Origin: an uncultured Lachnospiraceae bacterium
GTDB taxonomy: Bacteria; Bacillota; Clostridia; Lachnospirales; Lachnospiraceae
Direction: 5' to 3'
Assembly (NCBI GenBank): GCA_947367855.1
Contig: CANBFE010000019.1
Coordinates: 1 to 64,000, forward strand
Length of the DNA stretch: 64,000 bases
How positions within the stretch are numbered: position 1 is the first letter of the stretch; every line of letters begins with the position of its first letter. Under the pieces are notes generated by a model, which did no database searches, had not been told where the DNA came from, and worked only from the letters and a program-made list of their open reading frames with translations. Both the position numbers and the translations under genes were made by a program. Shown in pieces: positions 36,539 through 45,443 of this stretch.

Positions 36539-37528
36539 ATGCTGAATAATAAATCGATTCTGATCACGGGCGGCACAGGAAGTTTTGGCAGAGCCTTTGC
36601 AAAATATGTTCTCGATCATTATGATCCAAAGAAGATTATCATTTATTCCAGGGATGAATTCAAGCAGTTTAACATGCAGAACGAATTCAGGGAGTATGAA
36701 TCCAAAATGCGCTTTTTCATCGGGGATGTAAGGGACGGGGAGAGGCTCCGCCGGGCCTTTGAGGGAGTGGATTATGTGATTCATGCGGCTGCCCTGAAGC
36801 AGGTGCCTGCCTGTGAGTATAATCCTGCAGAGGCTATTAAGACCAACATCAACGGCGCCCAGAATGTCATTGACGCTGCCCTGGATACAGGAGTGAAGAA
36901 GGTTGTGGCCCTGTCCACGGATAAGGCCGTGAACCCTGTGAATCTGTACGGGGGAACCAAGCTGGTGTCGGACAAGCTGTTTATCGCGGCCAATGCCTAT
37001 GCGGGAAACAAAGACGTCTGTTTTGCAGTTGTGCGCTACGGGAATGTGGCAGGAAGCAGGGGTTCGGTGATTCCCTTTTTCCAGAAGATTGTGGAAGACG
37101 GGGAAACGGAGCTGCCCATTACGGATTTTCGGATGACTCGGTTCTGGATCAGCCTCAGGGAGGGCGTGGAGCTTGTGGTCAAGGCGCTTGAGGAGGCCAG
37201 GGGAGGGGAGACCTTCATCTCAAAGCTTCCTTCTTTTAAGATCACGGATCTGGCGGAAGCCCTGCTGCCCGGATGCGGAATGAAGGAGGTAGGCATTCGG
37301 GTTGGAGAGAAACTTCATGAGGTCATGGTTACAGTGGAGGATTCCCCCAATACCTATGAATATGAGAAGCATTTCGTTGTATATCCCCAGATGGTATGGA
37401 GCGAAAGCCGCCGGGTGGCTCCCACCGGGAAAAAAGTCCCTGAAGGATTCTCCTACAGTTCCGGCAATAACACGGATTGGCTTGGCGTGGAGGATATCAG
37501 GCGGCGGCTGGAGGAAATGTCCCAATAA
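36539..37528 (+). CDS. pseB: UDP-GlcNAc 4,6-dehydratase (inverting), PseB-like
   Basis: A 329-residue soluble member of the PseB/CapE group that converts UDP-GlcNAc to the 4-keto-6-deoxy-L-sugar, first step to pseudaminic acid. Cofactor loop GGTGSFGR (about 11-18), SRDEFKQ, HAAALKQVP, STDKAVNP and YGGTKLVSDK (Tyr/Lys pair) are all visible. Its size fits the soluble PseB type rather than the long membrane-bound CapD/PglF type. The C-terminal part has NTDWLGVEDIR, seen in family members. A CapE-like role in another sugar is possible, but the PseC-, PseH-, PseG- and PseF-like genes in the window support PseB. Confidence 0.88.
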   Translation: MLNNKSILITGGTGSFGRAFAKYVLDHYDPKKIIIYSRDEFKQFNMQNEFREYESKMRFFIGDVRDGERLRRAFEGVDYVIHAAALKQVPACEYNPAEAIKTNINGAQNVIDAALDTGVKKVVALSTDKAVNPVNLYGGTKLVSDKLFIAANAYAGNKDVCFAVVRYGNVAGSRGSVIPFFQKIVEDGETELPITDFRMTRFWISLREGVELVVKALEEARGGETFISKLPSFKITDLAEALLPGCGMKEVGIRVGEKLHEVMVTVEDSPNTYEYEKHFVVYPQMVWSESRRVAPTGKKVPEGFSYSSGNNTDWLGVEDIRRRLEEMSQ

Positions 37529-37558
37529 GGAATGCCATGCTTTTTCATGAAGAATCTT

Positions 37559-37587
37559 TTGACAGGGACGGAAAAGCATAGTAAGAT
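37559..37587 (+). promoter_or_regulatory. promoter for the BlaI-like gene
   Basis: A perfect TTGACA (37559-37564), 17 bases, then TAAGAT (37582-37587), 30 bases before the start codon. Confidence 0.65.
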
Positions 37588-37616
37588 AAGCTTGTGTGGA
37601 AGGAGGTGATAACAGA

Positions 37617-37988
37617 GTGAAAGTCAACCACAAAATAACGGATTCAGAGCGGCTTGTCATGGAAGTGCTGTGGGAGCGCCAGGAGGCGGTTCAGACCAGG
37701 GAACTGTTGGAGCTTATGAAAGAAAAGGGAAAGAACTGGAAACGGCAGACATTGAATACCCTGCTGTTCCGTCTGGAGGAAAAGGCCATCGTAAGCAGAA
37801 CCCGGGCCTATGTGAAATTTGCCATGTCCAGGGAGGATCTGCTGCAGGTGCAGACACAGGAGATTCTGGAAGAGGGCTACGGCGGAAAACCGGCCAATTT
37901 TCTTGCAGCGCTGGTGGGAAGTTCAAAGGTAACGAAAGAAGACGCGGACAGACTGGACGCTTTGCTGGAGGAAATCCGGAAGCGTTAA
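37617..37988 (+). CDS. BlaI/MecI-family transcriptional repressor, orphan
   Basis: About 123 residues with the winged-helix domain of BlaI/MecI/CopY regulators: ITDSERLVMEVLWER at the N-terminus, WKRQTLNTLLFRLEEKAIV as the recognition-helix region, and a C-terminal dimerisation helix pair. In known systems the repressor is cut by BlaR1 or responds to metals. No BlaR1 protease gene is adjacent. GTG 37617 is certain: AGGAGGTGAT, complementary to 16S rRNA, lies six bases before it. Its place inside a glycan locus is unusual. I do not see the classical TACAnnTGTA operator nearby. Confidence 0.88.
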   Translation: MKVNHKITDSERLVMEVLWERQEAVQTRELLELMKEKGKNWKRQTLNTLLFRLEEKAIVSRTRAYVKFAMSREDLLQVQTQEILEEGYGGKPANFLAALVGSSKVTKEDADRLDALLEEIRKR

Positions 37989-38099
37989 CAGATTCTGGCG
38001 GCAGGGCGTCGGTGCTGGGAAAGACAAGGGGAATTCCTGACCCAGTGCGCAGTAACTGAAAGGAGCGAGGAATTGTCGGCTTTTGTCGATGAAAATTTC

Positions 38100-38128
38100 T
38101 TTACAGGAAAAGACTAATGAAATATAAT
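38100..38128 (+). promoter_or_regulatory. upstream promoter of the gmd leader
   Basis: TTTACA (38100-38105), exactly 17 bases, TATAAT (38123-38128). Near consensus. Its transcript begins about 15 bases before the hairpin at 38150. Confidence 0.6.
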
Positions 38129-38149
38129 ACATTACATAAAAGGGGAATC

Positions 38150-38186
38150 GAAATAGTGGCTTTGGCCTTGCCGAGCCACTAATTTC
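38150..38186 (+). other. leader hairpin downstream of the 38100 promoter
   Basis: GAAATAGTGGCT (38150-38161) pairs with AGCCACTAATTTC (38174-38186) with a single bulged A; the 12-base loop has a small GGC/GCC pair inside. No T tract follows, so it is more likely a leader structure or small RNA 5' hairpin than a terminator. Confidence 0.5.
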
Positions 38187-38306
38187 ATGTCCAAATCTGT
38201 TTTTCTGCTTTTCGCGGCATCCCGCCGGAAATCTCTTTCATTTACAGAACAATTACATAACAGCGGGGATAGATTTCACGGCTGATGCAAAGGATAGAAT
38301 AGGGGA

Positions 38307-38335
38307 TTGGAATATCCGGCAGAATCTGCTATAAT
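38307..38335 (+). promoter_or_regulatory. proximal promoter of gmd
   Basis: TTGGAA (38307-38312), 17 bases, TATAAT (38330-38335) with an extended TGC. It shows that the in-frame TTG at 38307 is promoter sequence, not a start codon. Confidence 0.65.
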
Positions 38336-38369
38336 GGAAAAAGTTTTAACAGGAAAGGATGTGGGATCA

Positions 38370-39428
38370 ATGAAGAAGGCTTTGATTACCGGCATTACAG
38401 GACAGGACGGTTCCTATCTGGCGGAATTTCTGTTGGAGAAGGGCTATGAGGTGCACGGCATCGTGAGAAGGGCATCCATGCCCAACACAAAGAGGATCGA
38501 TCATCTGATTGGAAGAAATGCGGTTTCGCTTCATGACGGGGATCTGTCGGATTCCTCCTCCCTGGTGAATATTATCGGGCAGGTGCAGCCTGATGAGATA
38601 TACAATCTGGCCGCGCAGTCCCATGTCCAGGTTTCCTTTGATGTGCCGGAGTATACCGGGGATGTGGACGCCATCGGCGTACTGCGGATTCTGGAGGCAG
38701 TGAGGATTCTGGGACTGGCCGGGAAGACCAGAATCTACCAGGCGTCCACATCGGAGCTCTTTGGGAAGGTGGAGGAGATTCCCCAGAGAGAGACTACGCC
38801 GTTTCATCCGTACAGCCCCTATGCGGTGGCAAAACTGTACGGATTCTGGATTGTGAAGGAATACAGGGATGCCTATGGCATGTTTGCCGTAAACGGGATT
38901 TTGTTTAACCATGAATCCGAGCGCAGGGGGGAGAATTTTGTCACGCGCAAGATAACCCTGGCGGCAGGCCGCATTGCAGAGGGAATCCAGGACTGTCTGG
39001 AGCTGGGAAATCTTGAATCCCTGCGGGACTGGGGGTATGCCAGGGATTATGTGGAATGTATGTGGATGATGCTGCAGCATGATGTTCCGGAGGATTTTGT
39101 CATTGCCACAGGGGTGCAGCACACGGTGCGGGACTTTACGGAGAGAGCCTTCAGGGCCAATGGCATGGAGATACGCTGGGAAGGAGCCGGGGTGGACGAG
39201 AAAGGGTATGACCGGGATACGGGCAGGCTGTTGGTGTGTGTGAATCCGGACTGGATTCGTCCCACGGATGTGGACAATCTCTGGGGAGATCCCACAAAGG
39301 CCCGGGAAGTCCTGGGATGGAATCCCCAGAAGACAAGCTATGAGGAACTGGTGCGGCTGATGGCGGAACATGACCGGAGGCTGGCGGCAAAGGAAGCCCA
39401 GGTGAAACGGGCCCTGGGAGAAATGTGA
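38370..39428 (+). CDS. gmd: GDP-mannose 4,6-dehydratase
   Basis: A 352-residue short-chain dehydratase that makes GDP-4-keto-6-deoxy-D-mannose, precursor of GDP-fucose, GDP-rhamnose or GDP-perosamine. Motifs: GITGQDGSYLAEFLLEKG, NLAAQSHVQVSF, STSELFGKV, SPYAVAKLYG (Tyr/Lys pair) and FNHESERRGENFVTRKI, all typical of Gmd. ATG 38370 with AGGAAAGGATGTGGG upstream is the true start. No Fcl-type epimerase/reductase, Rmd or perosamine synthase was found in the window. The manC-like gene two genes later can supply GDP-mannose. Confidence 0.95.
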   Translation: MKKALITGITGQDGSYLAEFLLEKGYEVHGIVRRASMPNTKRIDHLIGRNAVSLHDGDLSDSSSLVNIIGQVQPDEIYNLAAQSHVQVSFDVPEYTGDVDAIGVLRILEAVRILGLAGKTRIYQASTSELFGKVEEIPQRETTPFHPYSPYAVAKLYGFWIVKEYRDAYGMFAVNGILFNHESERRGENFVTRKITLAAGRIAEGIQDCLELGNLESLRDWGYARDYVECMWMMLQHDVPEDFVIATGVQHTVRDFTERAFRANGMEIRWEGAGVDEKGYDRDTGRLLVCVNPDWIRPTDVDNLWGDPTKAREVLGWNPQKTSYEELVRLMAEHDRRLAAKEAQVKRALGEM

Positions 39429-39438
39429 GGAGTCAGGA

Positions 39439-40536
39439 ATGCAGTATGACTATTTGATTGTCGGCGCAGGACTTTTTGGCGCAGTGTTTGCCCGGGAGGC
39501 CAGGGAAAAGGGAAAAAAATGTCTGGTAGTGGAGAAGAGGGGACATATAGCCGGGAATATATACACGGAAGAGATCAGCGGAATTCAGGTGCATCGGTAC
39601 GGCGCACATATTTTTCACACGTCGGACAGAAATGTATGGGAATACGTCAATCGGTTTGCGGAATTTAACAATTATATCAATTCCCCTGTGGCCAGGTACA
39701 GGGATGAACTGTATAACCTGCCTTTTAATATGAACACATTCAGCAGGATGTGGGGGATTACCACGCCGGAGGAGGCAAAGGAGATTATCCGGAGGCAGAT
39801 AGAGGATCTCCACATTACCAATCCCCGGAATCTGGAGGAGCAGGCGCTTTCTCTGGTTGGTAGGGATGTCTATGAGAAGCTGATCAAGGGATATACGGAG
39901 AAGCAGTGGGGACGGGAGTGCAGGGACCTTCCGGCTTTTATCATCAGGAGACTTCCCCTGCGCTTTACCTATGACAACAATTATTTTAATGACAGATATC
40001 AGGGAATTCCCGTGGAGGGATATACGAAGATCGTGGAGAGGCTTCTGGAGGGCACCCAGGTGCGGCTGAACACGGATTATCTGGAGCACCGGGAGGAACT
40101 GGACAACCTGGCGGAAAAGGTGATTTATACGGGAATGATTGATGCCTTTTACGACTATTCCCTGGGAGTGTTGGAATACCGTTCCCTACGGTTTGAGATG
40201 GAGGAGCTGGAGACGGAGAACTATCAGGGCAATGCGGTGGTGAATTACACGGAACGCCAGGTGCCCTATACCAGGATTATAGAGCACAAGCATTTTGTTT
40301 TCGGGAAGCAGCCCGGCACCATTCTTTCACGGGAATATCCATGTGAGTGGAAAAAGGGGGACGAGCCATACTATCCCGTGAACAATGAGAAAAACGACAG
40401 TCTCTACCAGGCCTACCGGGCCAGGGCGGAGAAGGAAGGCAAAGTGATTTTTGGAGGGAGACTGGGCAGCTACAAATATTACGACATGGATAAGGTGATC
40501 GGAGCTGCATTGGAGCTCTGCGGAAAGGAACTGTGA
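39439..40536 (+). CDS. glf: UDP-galactopyranose mutase
   Basis: A 365-residue flavoenzyme that interconverts UDP-galactopyranose and UDP-galactofuranose. The FAD-binding loop GAGLFGAVFAREA (about 8-20), the HRYGAHIFHTS motif (about 54-64), YNLPFNMNTF, KQWGREC and the C-terminal GRLGSYKYYDMD are hallmarks of Glf. It indicates that galactofuranose is a component of the glycan. It lies 10 bases after gmd and 16 before the manC-like gene, in one operon. Length is normal. Confidence 0.96.
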   Translation: MQYDYLIVGAGLFGAVFAREAREKGKKCLVVEKRGHIAGNIYTEEISGIQVHRYGAHIFHTSDRNVWEYVNRFAEFNNYINSPVARYRDELYNLPFNMNTFSRMWGITTPEEAKEIIRRQIEDLHITNPRNLEEQALSLVGRDVYEKLIKGYTEKQWGRECRDLPAFIIRRLPLRFTYDNNYFNDRYQGIPVEGYTKIVERLLEGTQVRLNTDYLEHREELDNLAEKVIYTGMIDAFYDYSLGVLEYRSLRFEMEELETENYQGNAVVNYTERQVPYTRIIEHKHFVFGKQPGTILSREYPCEWKKGDEPYYPVNNEKNDSLYQAYRARAEKEGKVIFGGRLGSYKYYDMDKVIGAALELCGKEL

Positions 40537-40552
40537 GGGAAGGGAGCTGACC

Positions 40553-41875
40553 ATGAATATTATCTTGTTATCCGGCGGAAGCGGGCAGCGCCTGTGGCCT
40601 TTGTCCAATGATATCCGCTCCAAGCAGTTTATACGGATACTGACCGGGGAAGAGGGGCAGGTGGAATCCATGCTCACCCGGGTGTACCGCCAGATTCTCT
40701 CTGCGGACAGGGAGGCAAAAGTGACCATAGCCACAAGCAAAAAGCAGGTGAGCGTTATCCGCAACCAGCTGGGGGACAGGGTGGATGTGTGTGTGGAACC
40801 ATGCCGCAGGGATACCTTTCCCGCAATCTGCCTGGCTGCGGCCTATCTGCAGGAACGGCAGGGGGTAGGTGAGGAGGAAGGCGTGGTGGTGTGTCCGGTG
40901 GACCCCTATGTGGAGGATTCCTATTTTGAAGCCCTGAAGGAGCTCGGACGGATGGCGGAACAGGGAGAGGCCAATCTGTCGCTTCTGGGCATCGAACCTA
41001 CCTATGCCAGCGAGAAATACGGCTACATCCTCCCTGTGTCCGGGGACCGGGTAAGCAGGGTGAATACCTTCCGGGAAAAGCCGGATGTGGCAGCAGCGGA
41101 AAAATACATTGCAGAGGGAGCACTCTGGAACGGAGGCGTGTTCGCATTCCGGTTGGGATATCTGTTGGAGAAGGCCCGGGAGATGCTTTCCTTCCGGGAT
41201 TACGGGGATCTGTTTGCCCGCTATGAAAGCCTGCAGAAGATCAGCTTTGACTATGCGGTGGCGGAAGGGGAGAAGGATATTCAGGTGCTGCGTTACGGGG
41301 GGCAGTGGAAGGATCTGGGGACCTGGAATACCTTTACGGAAGCCATGGCGGAGCCTGTGTTGGGGCGTGGGATTCTGAACGACACCTGCGCGAACACCCA
41401 TGTGGTCAATGAGCTGAACATTCCCATTCTCTGCATGGGATGCAGGGATATGGTGGTGGCAGCCAGCAGTGACGGCATACTGGTTTCGGACAAGGTGCAG
41501 AGCAGTTATATCAAACCCTATGTGGAGCGGATGGAACAGCAGATCATGTATGCGGAGAAGTCCTGGGGAAGCTTTACCGTGCTGGATGTGCAGGAAGACA
41601 GCCTGACCATCAAGATTGTGCTGCTTCCGGGGCACGGACTGTACTATCACAGCCATGAGAACAGGGACGAGGTGTGGACCGTCATGAGCGGACGGGGCAG
41701 GGTGGTGCTGGACGGCGCGGAGAGGGCTGTTGGGCCGGGAGACGTGGTGTCCATGCCTGCAGGCTGTAAGCATACCGTTTTTGCCGATGCGGAACTGAAG
41801 ATCATAGAGGTTCAGCTGGGGGAAAACATAACCGTGGAGGACAAGTGTAAATATCCCCTGGAAACGGGAAAATAG
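40553..41875 (+). CDS. manC: mannose-1-phosphate guanylyltransferase with cupin domain
   Basis: A 440-residue ManC/CpsB-type enzyme. The nucleotidyltransferase part (about 1-290) has LLSGGSGQRLWPLSND, CVEPCRRDTFPA, EKYGYILPV, FREKPD and NGGVFAFR; the C-terminal cupin part (about 325-430) has SWGSFTVLD, HENRDEVW and PAGCKHTV. It makes GDP-mannose and may also isomerise fructose-6-phosphate, if the cupin is active as in bifunctional members. It feeds Gmd upstream. One caution: a few related enzymes use other sugars. Confidence 0.9.
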   Translation: MNIILLSGGSGQRLWPLSNDIRSKQFIRILTGEEGQVESMLTRVYRQILSADREAKVTIATSKKQVSVIRNQLGDRVDVCVEPCRRDTFPAICLAAAYLQERQGVGEEEGVVVCPVDPYVEDSYFEALKELGRMAEQGEANLSLLGIEPTYASEKYGYILPVSGDRVSRVNTFREKPDVAAAEKYIAEGALWNGGVFAFRLGYLLEKAREMLSFRDYGDLFARYESLQKISFDYAVAEGEKDIQVLRYGGQWKDLGTWNTFTEAMAEPVLGRGILNDTCANTHVVNELNIPILCMGCRDMVVAASSDGILVSDKVQSSYIKPYVERMEQQIMYAEKSWGSFTVLDVQEDSLTIKIVLLPGHGLYYHSHENRDEVWTVMSGRGRVVLDGAERAVGPGDVVSMPAGCKHTVFADAELKIIEVQLGENITVEDKCKYPLETGK

Positions 41876-41900
41876 ACGGGGAAAAGAAGGAGGACAGGAT

Positions 41901-43094
41901 ATGGAGCAGTTGGCGGTTTTTGGCGGGAGCCCGGTGAGGTCCACTCCCATCAGCTACGGAAAACAGTATATCGACAGGGAGGACGTCCAGGCTGTGGTGG
42001 AAGCCCTTATGAGCGAGGAACTGACCTGCGGGCCCAGGGTTCCCGAACTGGAGAAGCGGCTCTGTGAGGTCACAGGGGCAAAGCATGCGGTGGCTGTGGC
42101 AAACGGAACGGCAGCCCTGCATATTGCCGCCATAGCGGCAGGCTTTCAGGAGGGGGACGAAGTCATTGTCAGTCCCATTACCTTTGCGGCATCCGCCAAC
42201 TGCATTCTGTACTGCGGCACCCGACCTGTGTTTGCGGACATTGATCCAGACACCTGCAATCTGGATCCCCGGGCCGTGGAGAAGCTGATCACACCCCGGA
42301 CAAAGGGGATTGTGGCGGTGGACTTTACGGGCCAGGCCGTGGAGCATGATGCCCTGAGGGAACTTTGCAGAAAGCATGATCTGATTCTCATAGAGGACGC
42401 AGCCCATGCAATCGGCACCCGCTACAGGGGGACCCCGGTGGGAAGCATTGCGGATATGACCTGTTTCAGCTTTCATCCTGTGAAGACTGTCACCGCCGGG
42501 GAGGGCGGCGCAGTCACCACCAATGACAGCGCCCTGTACCGCAGACTGCTGCGGCTGCGCACCCACGGCATTACCCGCAGTCAGGAGGAGATGGTTCATC
42601 CCACGGACGCACGGTGGTACAATGAACAGGTGGAGCTGGGATTCAATTACAGGCTCACGGAAATCCAGGCTGCGCTGCTGACCAGCCAGTTGGAAAAGCT
42701 TCCCCTTTTTGCCGCCCGCAGAAAGGAAATTGTGGCGAAATACGATAAGGCGTTTGCAGGGATGCCGCAGATAAAGATTCAGAAGGAGATACCGGAGTCG
42801 GATACTGTGAGGCATCTGTATGTTCTCCGTCTGAACACGGAGCTGCTTACCTGTGACAGAAGACAGTTTTTTGATGCGCTGTGGGAAGAGAATATTCATT
42901 CCCAGGTACATTATCTGCCGGTTTACCGACATTCCTATTACGAAAAACTGGGTTATGAAAAGGGGCTGTGTCCCAATGCGGAGAAGTATTACGAGGAAGC
43001 CATGTCACTTCCCCTGTACTATACGCTTACGGATGATGATGTGGAAGACGTGATACATGCGGTGAAGAAAATTGTAGTATATTTCCAAAGGTAA
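41901..43094 (+). CDS. pseC: PLP aminotransferase, PseC-like
   Basis: A 397-residue DegT-fold aminotransferase that transfers an amino group to C4 of UDP-4-keto-6-deoxy-L-AltNAc, second step to pseudaminic acid. Visible: YIDREDVQAVVEAL, VSPITFAASANCILYCG, IEDAAHAIGTRY and the PLP-lysine loop SFHPVKTVTAGEGGA, as in PseC. The TCGPRVPELEK stretch and the C-terminal HSQVHYLPVYRHSYYEKLGY also match. It follows the manC-like gene by 25 bases. Substrate assignment rests on PseC similarity and on the PseB-like gene 5 kb upstream. Confidence 0.88.
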   Translation: MEQLAVFGGSPVRSTPISYGKQYIDREDVQAVVEALMSEELTCGPRVPELEKRLCEVTGAKHAVAVANGTAALHIAAIAAGFQEGDEVIVSPITFAASANCILYCGTRPVFADIDPDTCNLDPRAVEKLITPRTKGIVAVDFTGQAVEHDALRELCRKHDLILIEDAAHAIGTRYRGTPVGSIADMTCFSFHPVKTVTAGEGGAVTTNDSALYRRLLRLRTHGITRSQEEMVHPTDARWYNEQVELGFNYRLTEIQAALLTSQLEKLPLFAARRKEIVAKYDKAFAGMPQIKIQKEIPESDTVRHLYVLRLNTELLTCDRRQFFDALWEENIHSQVHYLPVYRHSYYEKLGYEKGLCPNAEKYYEEAMSLPLYYTLTDDDVEDVIHAVKKIVVYFQR

Positions 43095-43201
43095 TTTGTT
43101 GCCCGGGAAAGGTATCGGGGAGAAAAGGGAGGAACGGGATCCGGAAAATGGAAGCAGGGAAAAAAGGCGCCGGAAATCACGGAAAGCGGAAGGAAGTTCA
43201 T

Positions 43202-44425
43202 ATGGAGCAGGCAGGAAGGCTGCAGGGAAACAGGAGGATGGCAGATGCCCTGATTTTCCTCTTGTTGCTCACCGGAGTGTCGGCGGTCACTCTGCTTCTG
43301 TTTTACAGGCAGACCATGGGGGAGATCCCTTCGGATATGAAGGCCTATATTCTGGAGATGCAGGGACTGGACAGCGGCTACAGTTTTCCCTATCCGCTCT
43401 TCTTCAGGCTGGCTGCATTGCTGCATCTGGCTGCATCTCCGGAGATGGCTGTGGCTCTTGCCACCATGCTTCTCAACGGGCTGGCAATGGTGGTGACCAA
43501 ACTGGCCCTGAACCGTCTGGTTCTGCCCCACTGGCAGGACGGTCTGTGGGTCCGGGCGTTGGTCAGCCTGATGTCTGTCTCCCTGTTTTTCATTTCCATG
43601 CTGTATACCCCCAGGGGGATTTATCTGCCGGGAATCCATTTCCGCTATCTGGGCGTGTTTACGCCCAATCCCTTTCACAATGCCACTTACATGGCAGCCA
43701 GGCCCTTTGCCATTCTGGCTTTTCTGTGGTATGTAAAACTGCTGCCTGTGTATGAGCAGGGGATAAAGGAAACGACAAAGCGGGATTATGCCCTGTTCTC
43801 CCTTTTTCTGCTGTTGGCCACCATGACAAAGCCCAGCTTTACTTTGGTAATGGTGAGCACCTGCGGGATTCTGATGCTCTACCGTCTGATTCGGACAGGC
43901 TTCCGGGGTTTTGTGCCCGCCCTGCAGCTGGGGATGTGCTTTGTGCCCACTTTTCTGGCGCTGCTGTACCAGTATAAGGGAGTGTTCGTACCGGAGGGCG
44001 GCGAGGAAGGCGGCGTGGGCTTTGGCTTCGGGGAGGTATGGAGCCGGTACTGCGGCCTGATTCCCCTGGCAGTGTGCCTTGCCCTGGGATTTCCCCTTGC
44101 CGTGTTGGTTTTAAACTATAGGGAGTGCAGGAAAAATACGTTATTCCGTTTTTCCTGGATGCTTTACGCCGTGGGGTTCGGGGAGGCTTTTCTGATGTAC
44201 GAGAAGGGATTCCGGAAGCAGGATTTCAATTTTTCCTGGGGATATATGTACGGTATCTTTTTCTGCCATTTGGCTGCGCTGGCTGTTTTGCTTCAGGTCA
44301 CGGGAAGGGATTGGAAGAAGGGACGGAAGCTGCTTCTGGGGATTCAGTGGGCGGCCTGGCTGTGCCATGTGGTGTGCGGCATTCTGTATTTCCGGGACTA
44401 TTTTTGCGGAAGCATGTACTATTAG
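43202..44425 (+). CDS. polytopic membrane protein, probable GT-C-like
   Basis: About 407 residues with roughly ten hydrophobic segments. A first outside loop (SDMKAYILEMQGLDSGYSF, with acidic residues) precedes a PYPLFFRL segment; this early acidic loop is a GT-C trait, but no family signature is recognised. ATG 43202 follows GGAAGGAAG and removes an implausible charged extension that starts at 43148. It lies between the pseC-like gene and a GtrB-type gene and may be the acceptor-side partner of the latter (inference). Confidence 0.7.
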   Translation: MEQAGRLQGNRRMADALIFLLLLTGVSAVTLLLFYRQTMGEIPSDMKAYILEMQGLDSGYSFPYPLFFRLAALLHLAASPEMAVALATMLLNGLAMVVTKLALNRLVLPHWQDGLWVRALVSLMSVSLFFISMLYTPRGIYLPGIHFRYLGVFTPNPFHNATYMAARPFAILAFLWYVKLLPVYEQGIKETTKRDYALFSLFLLLATMTKPSFTLVMVSTCGILMLYRLIRTGFRGFVPALQLGMCFVPTFLALLYQYKGVFVPEGGEEGGVGFGFGEVWSRYCGLIPLAVCLALGFPLAVLVLNYRECRKNTLFRFSWMLYAVGFGEAFLMYEKGFRKQDFNFSWGYMYGIFFCHLAALAVLLQVTGRDWKKGRKLLLGIQWAAWLCHVVCGILYFRDYFCGSMYY

Positions 44426-44480
44426 GAGGATGATTGGGATCCGGGAAAAGAAGGAACGGATCGGGAAAGGATGAGGACCC

Positions 44481-45443
44481 ATGGATAAGATAGCCGTTTT
44501 GATTCCCTGCTATAATGAGGCCCAGACCATTGCCAAGGTGATAGGCGACGTCCGGAAAGCGCTGCCGGAAGCCGTGGTTTATGTATATGACAATAATTCC
44601 ACGGACGGCACAGCGGAGATCGCCGGGAAACAGGGGGCGGTGGTACGCAGGGAATATAAGCAGGGAAAGGGCAATGTGATACGCAGAATGTTCCGGGAGA
44701 TCGACGCGGAATGTTACCTGATGCTTGACGGGGACGATACTTATCCCGTGGACTGCGCAGGGAAGATGGCTGCTCTTGTGTTGGAGCGGAATGCGGATAT
44801 GGTGGTGGGGGACAGGCTGTCGTCCACGTATTTTTCCGAGAACAAGAGACCCTTTCACAATTTCGGAAACAGCCTTATGCGGGTTGGCATCAACGGACTG
44901 TTTCGCACGGATATCAAGGATATCATGACAGGCTACAGGGCCTTCAGCTATGAATTCGTGAAGACTTTTCCCGTTTTTTCCAAAGGGTTCGAGATAGAGA
45001 CGGAGATGACCATCCATGCGGTGAATTACAATATGCAGGTGGAAAATCTGGTGGTGGAGTACAGGGACAGGCCGGAGGGCAGCACTTCCAAACTGAATAC
45101 CTACAGAGACGGCATCCGTGTAATCTGCAAGATGCTGCAGCTGTACAGAAATTACAGGCCCCTGCACTTTTTCGGCGCGCTGTGCATGGTATTGGTTGTG
45201 GCGGCTGCGCTGCTGATGTTTCCCATTTTCCGGGAGTATCTGCAGACAGGCCTGGTGCCGAGATTTCCAACCCTTATTGTGTGCGGCTTTATGGTTCTGG
45301 CAGGGATTCAGTCCTTTTTTGCAGGAATGATTCTGGAAGTGCTTGCGGCCAAGGACAAGCGTGACTTTGAATACAGGCTCACCAGTATCTGCGGGGAGAA
45401 GAGACAGAAGGCAGAGGAGGGAGTCCATGAGACAGTATGCTGA
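44481..45443 (+). CDS. DPM1/GtrB-type polyprenyl-phosphate glycosyltransferase
   Basis: A 320-residue GT2 enzyme. AVLIPCYNEAQTIAKVI, VYDNNSTDGT, LMLDGDDTYP (metal site) and MTGYRAFSYEFVKTFP place it with dolichol/undecaprenyl-phosphate sugar synthases; two C-terminal membrane segments (about 233-290). It would load one sugar on undecaprenyl phosphate. The 3' end overlaps the GNAT gene by 17 bases. Second of four such enzymes in the window. Confidence 0.87.
   Translation: MDKIAVLIPCYNEAQTIAKVIGDVRKALPEAVVYVYDNNSTDGTAEIAGKQGAVVRREYKQGKGNVIRRMFREIDAECYLMLDGDDTYPVDCAGKMAALVLERNADMVVGDRLSSTYFSENKRPFHNFGNSLMRVGINGLFRTDIKDIMTGYRAFSYEFVKTFPVFSKGFEIETEMTIHAVNYNMQVENLVVEYRDRPEGSTSKLNTYRDGIRVICKMLQLYRNYRPLHFFGALCMVLVVAAALLMFPIFREYLQTGLVPRFPTLIVCGFMVLAGIQSFFAGMILEVLAAKDKRDFEYRLTSICGEKRQKAEEGVHETVC

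Larger units (their letters stand above)
37989..38369 (+). other. 381-base noncoding leader region between blaI-like gene and gmd
   Basis: No full-size gene is apparent. It holds two good promoters (38100-38128 and 38307-38335), a 12-base hairpin (38150-38186), two further pairings that cannot form together without a pseudoknot (38219-38225 with 38263-38270; 38228-38234 with 38271-38277), and a 14-codon reading frame from TTG at about 38074 preceded by AAAGGAG. An RNA from the first promoter would cross all these elements before gmd. Confidence 0.5.

Noticed and set aside
38307..38369. An N-terminal extension of gmd from TTG 38307
   Set aside because: These bases form a TTGGAA-17-TATAAT promoter, and ATG 38370 has a proper ribosome site and gives the conserved Gmd N-terminus.
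40568..41950. A 460-codon minus-strand frame opposite the manC-like gene
   Set aside because: Shadow of a confidently identified enzyme gene.
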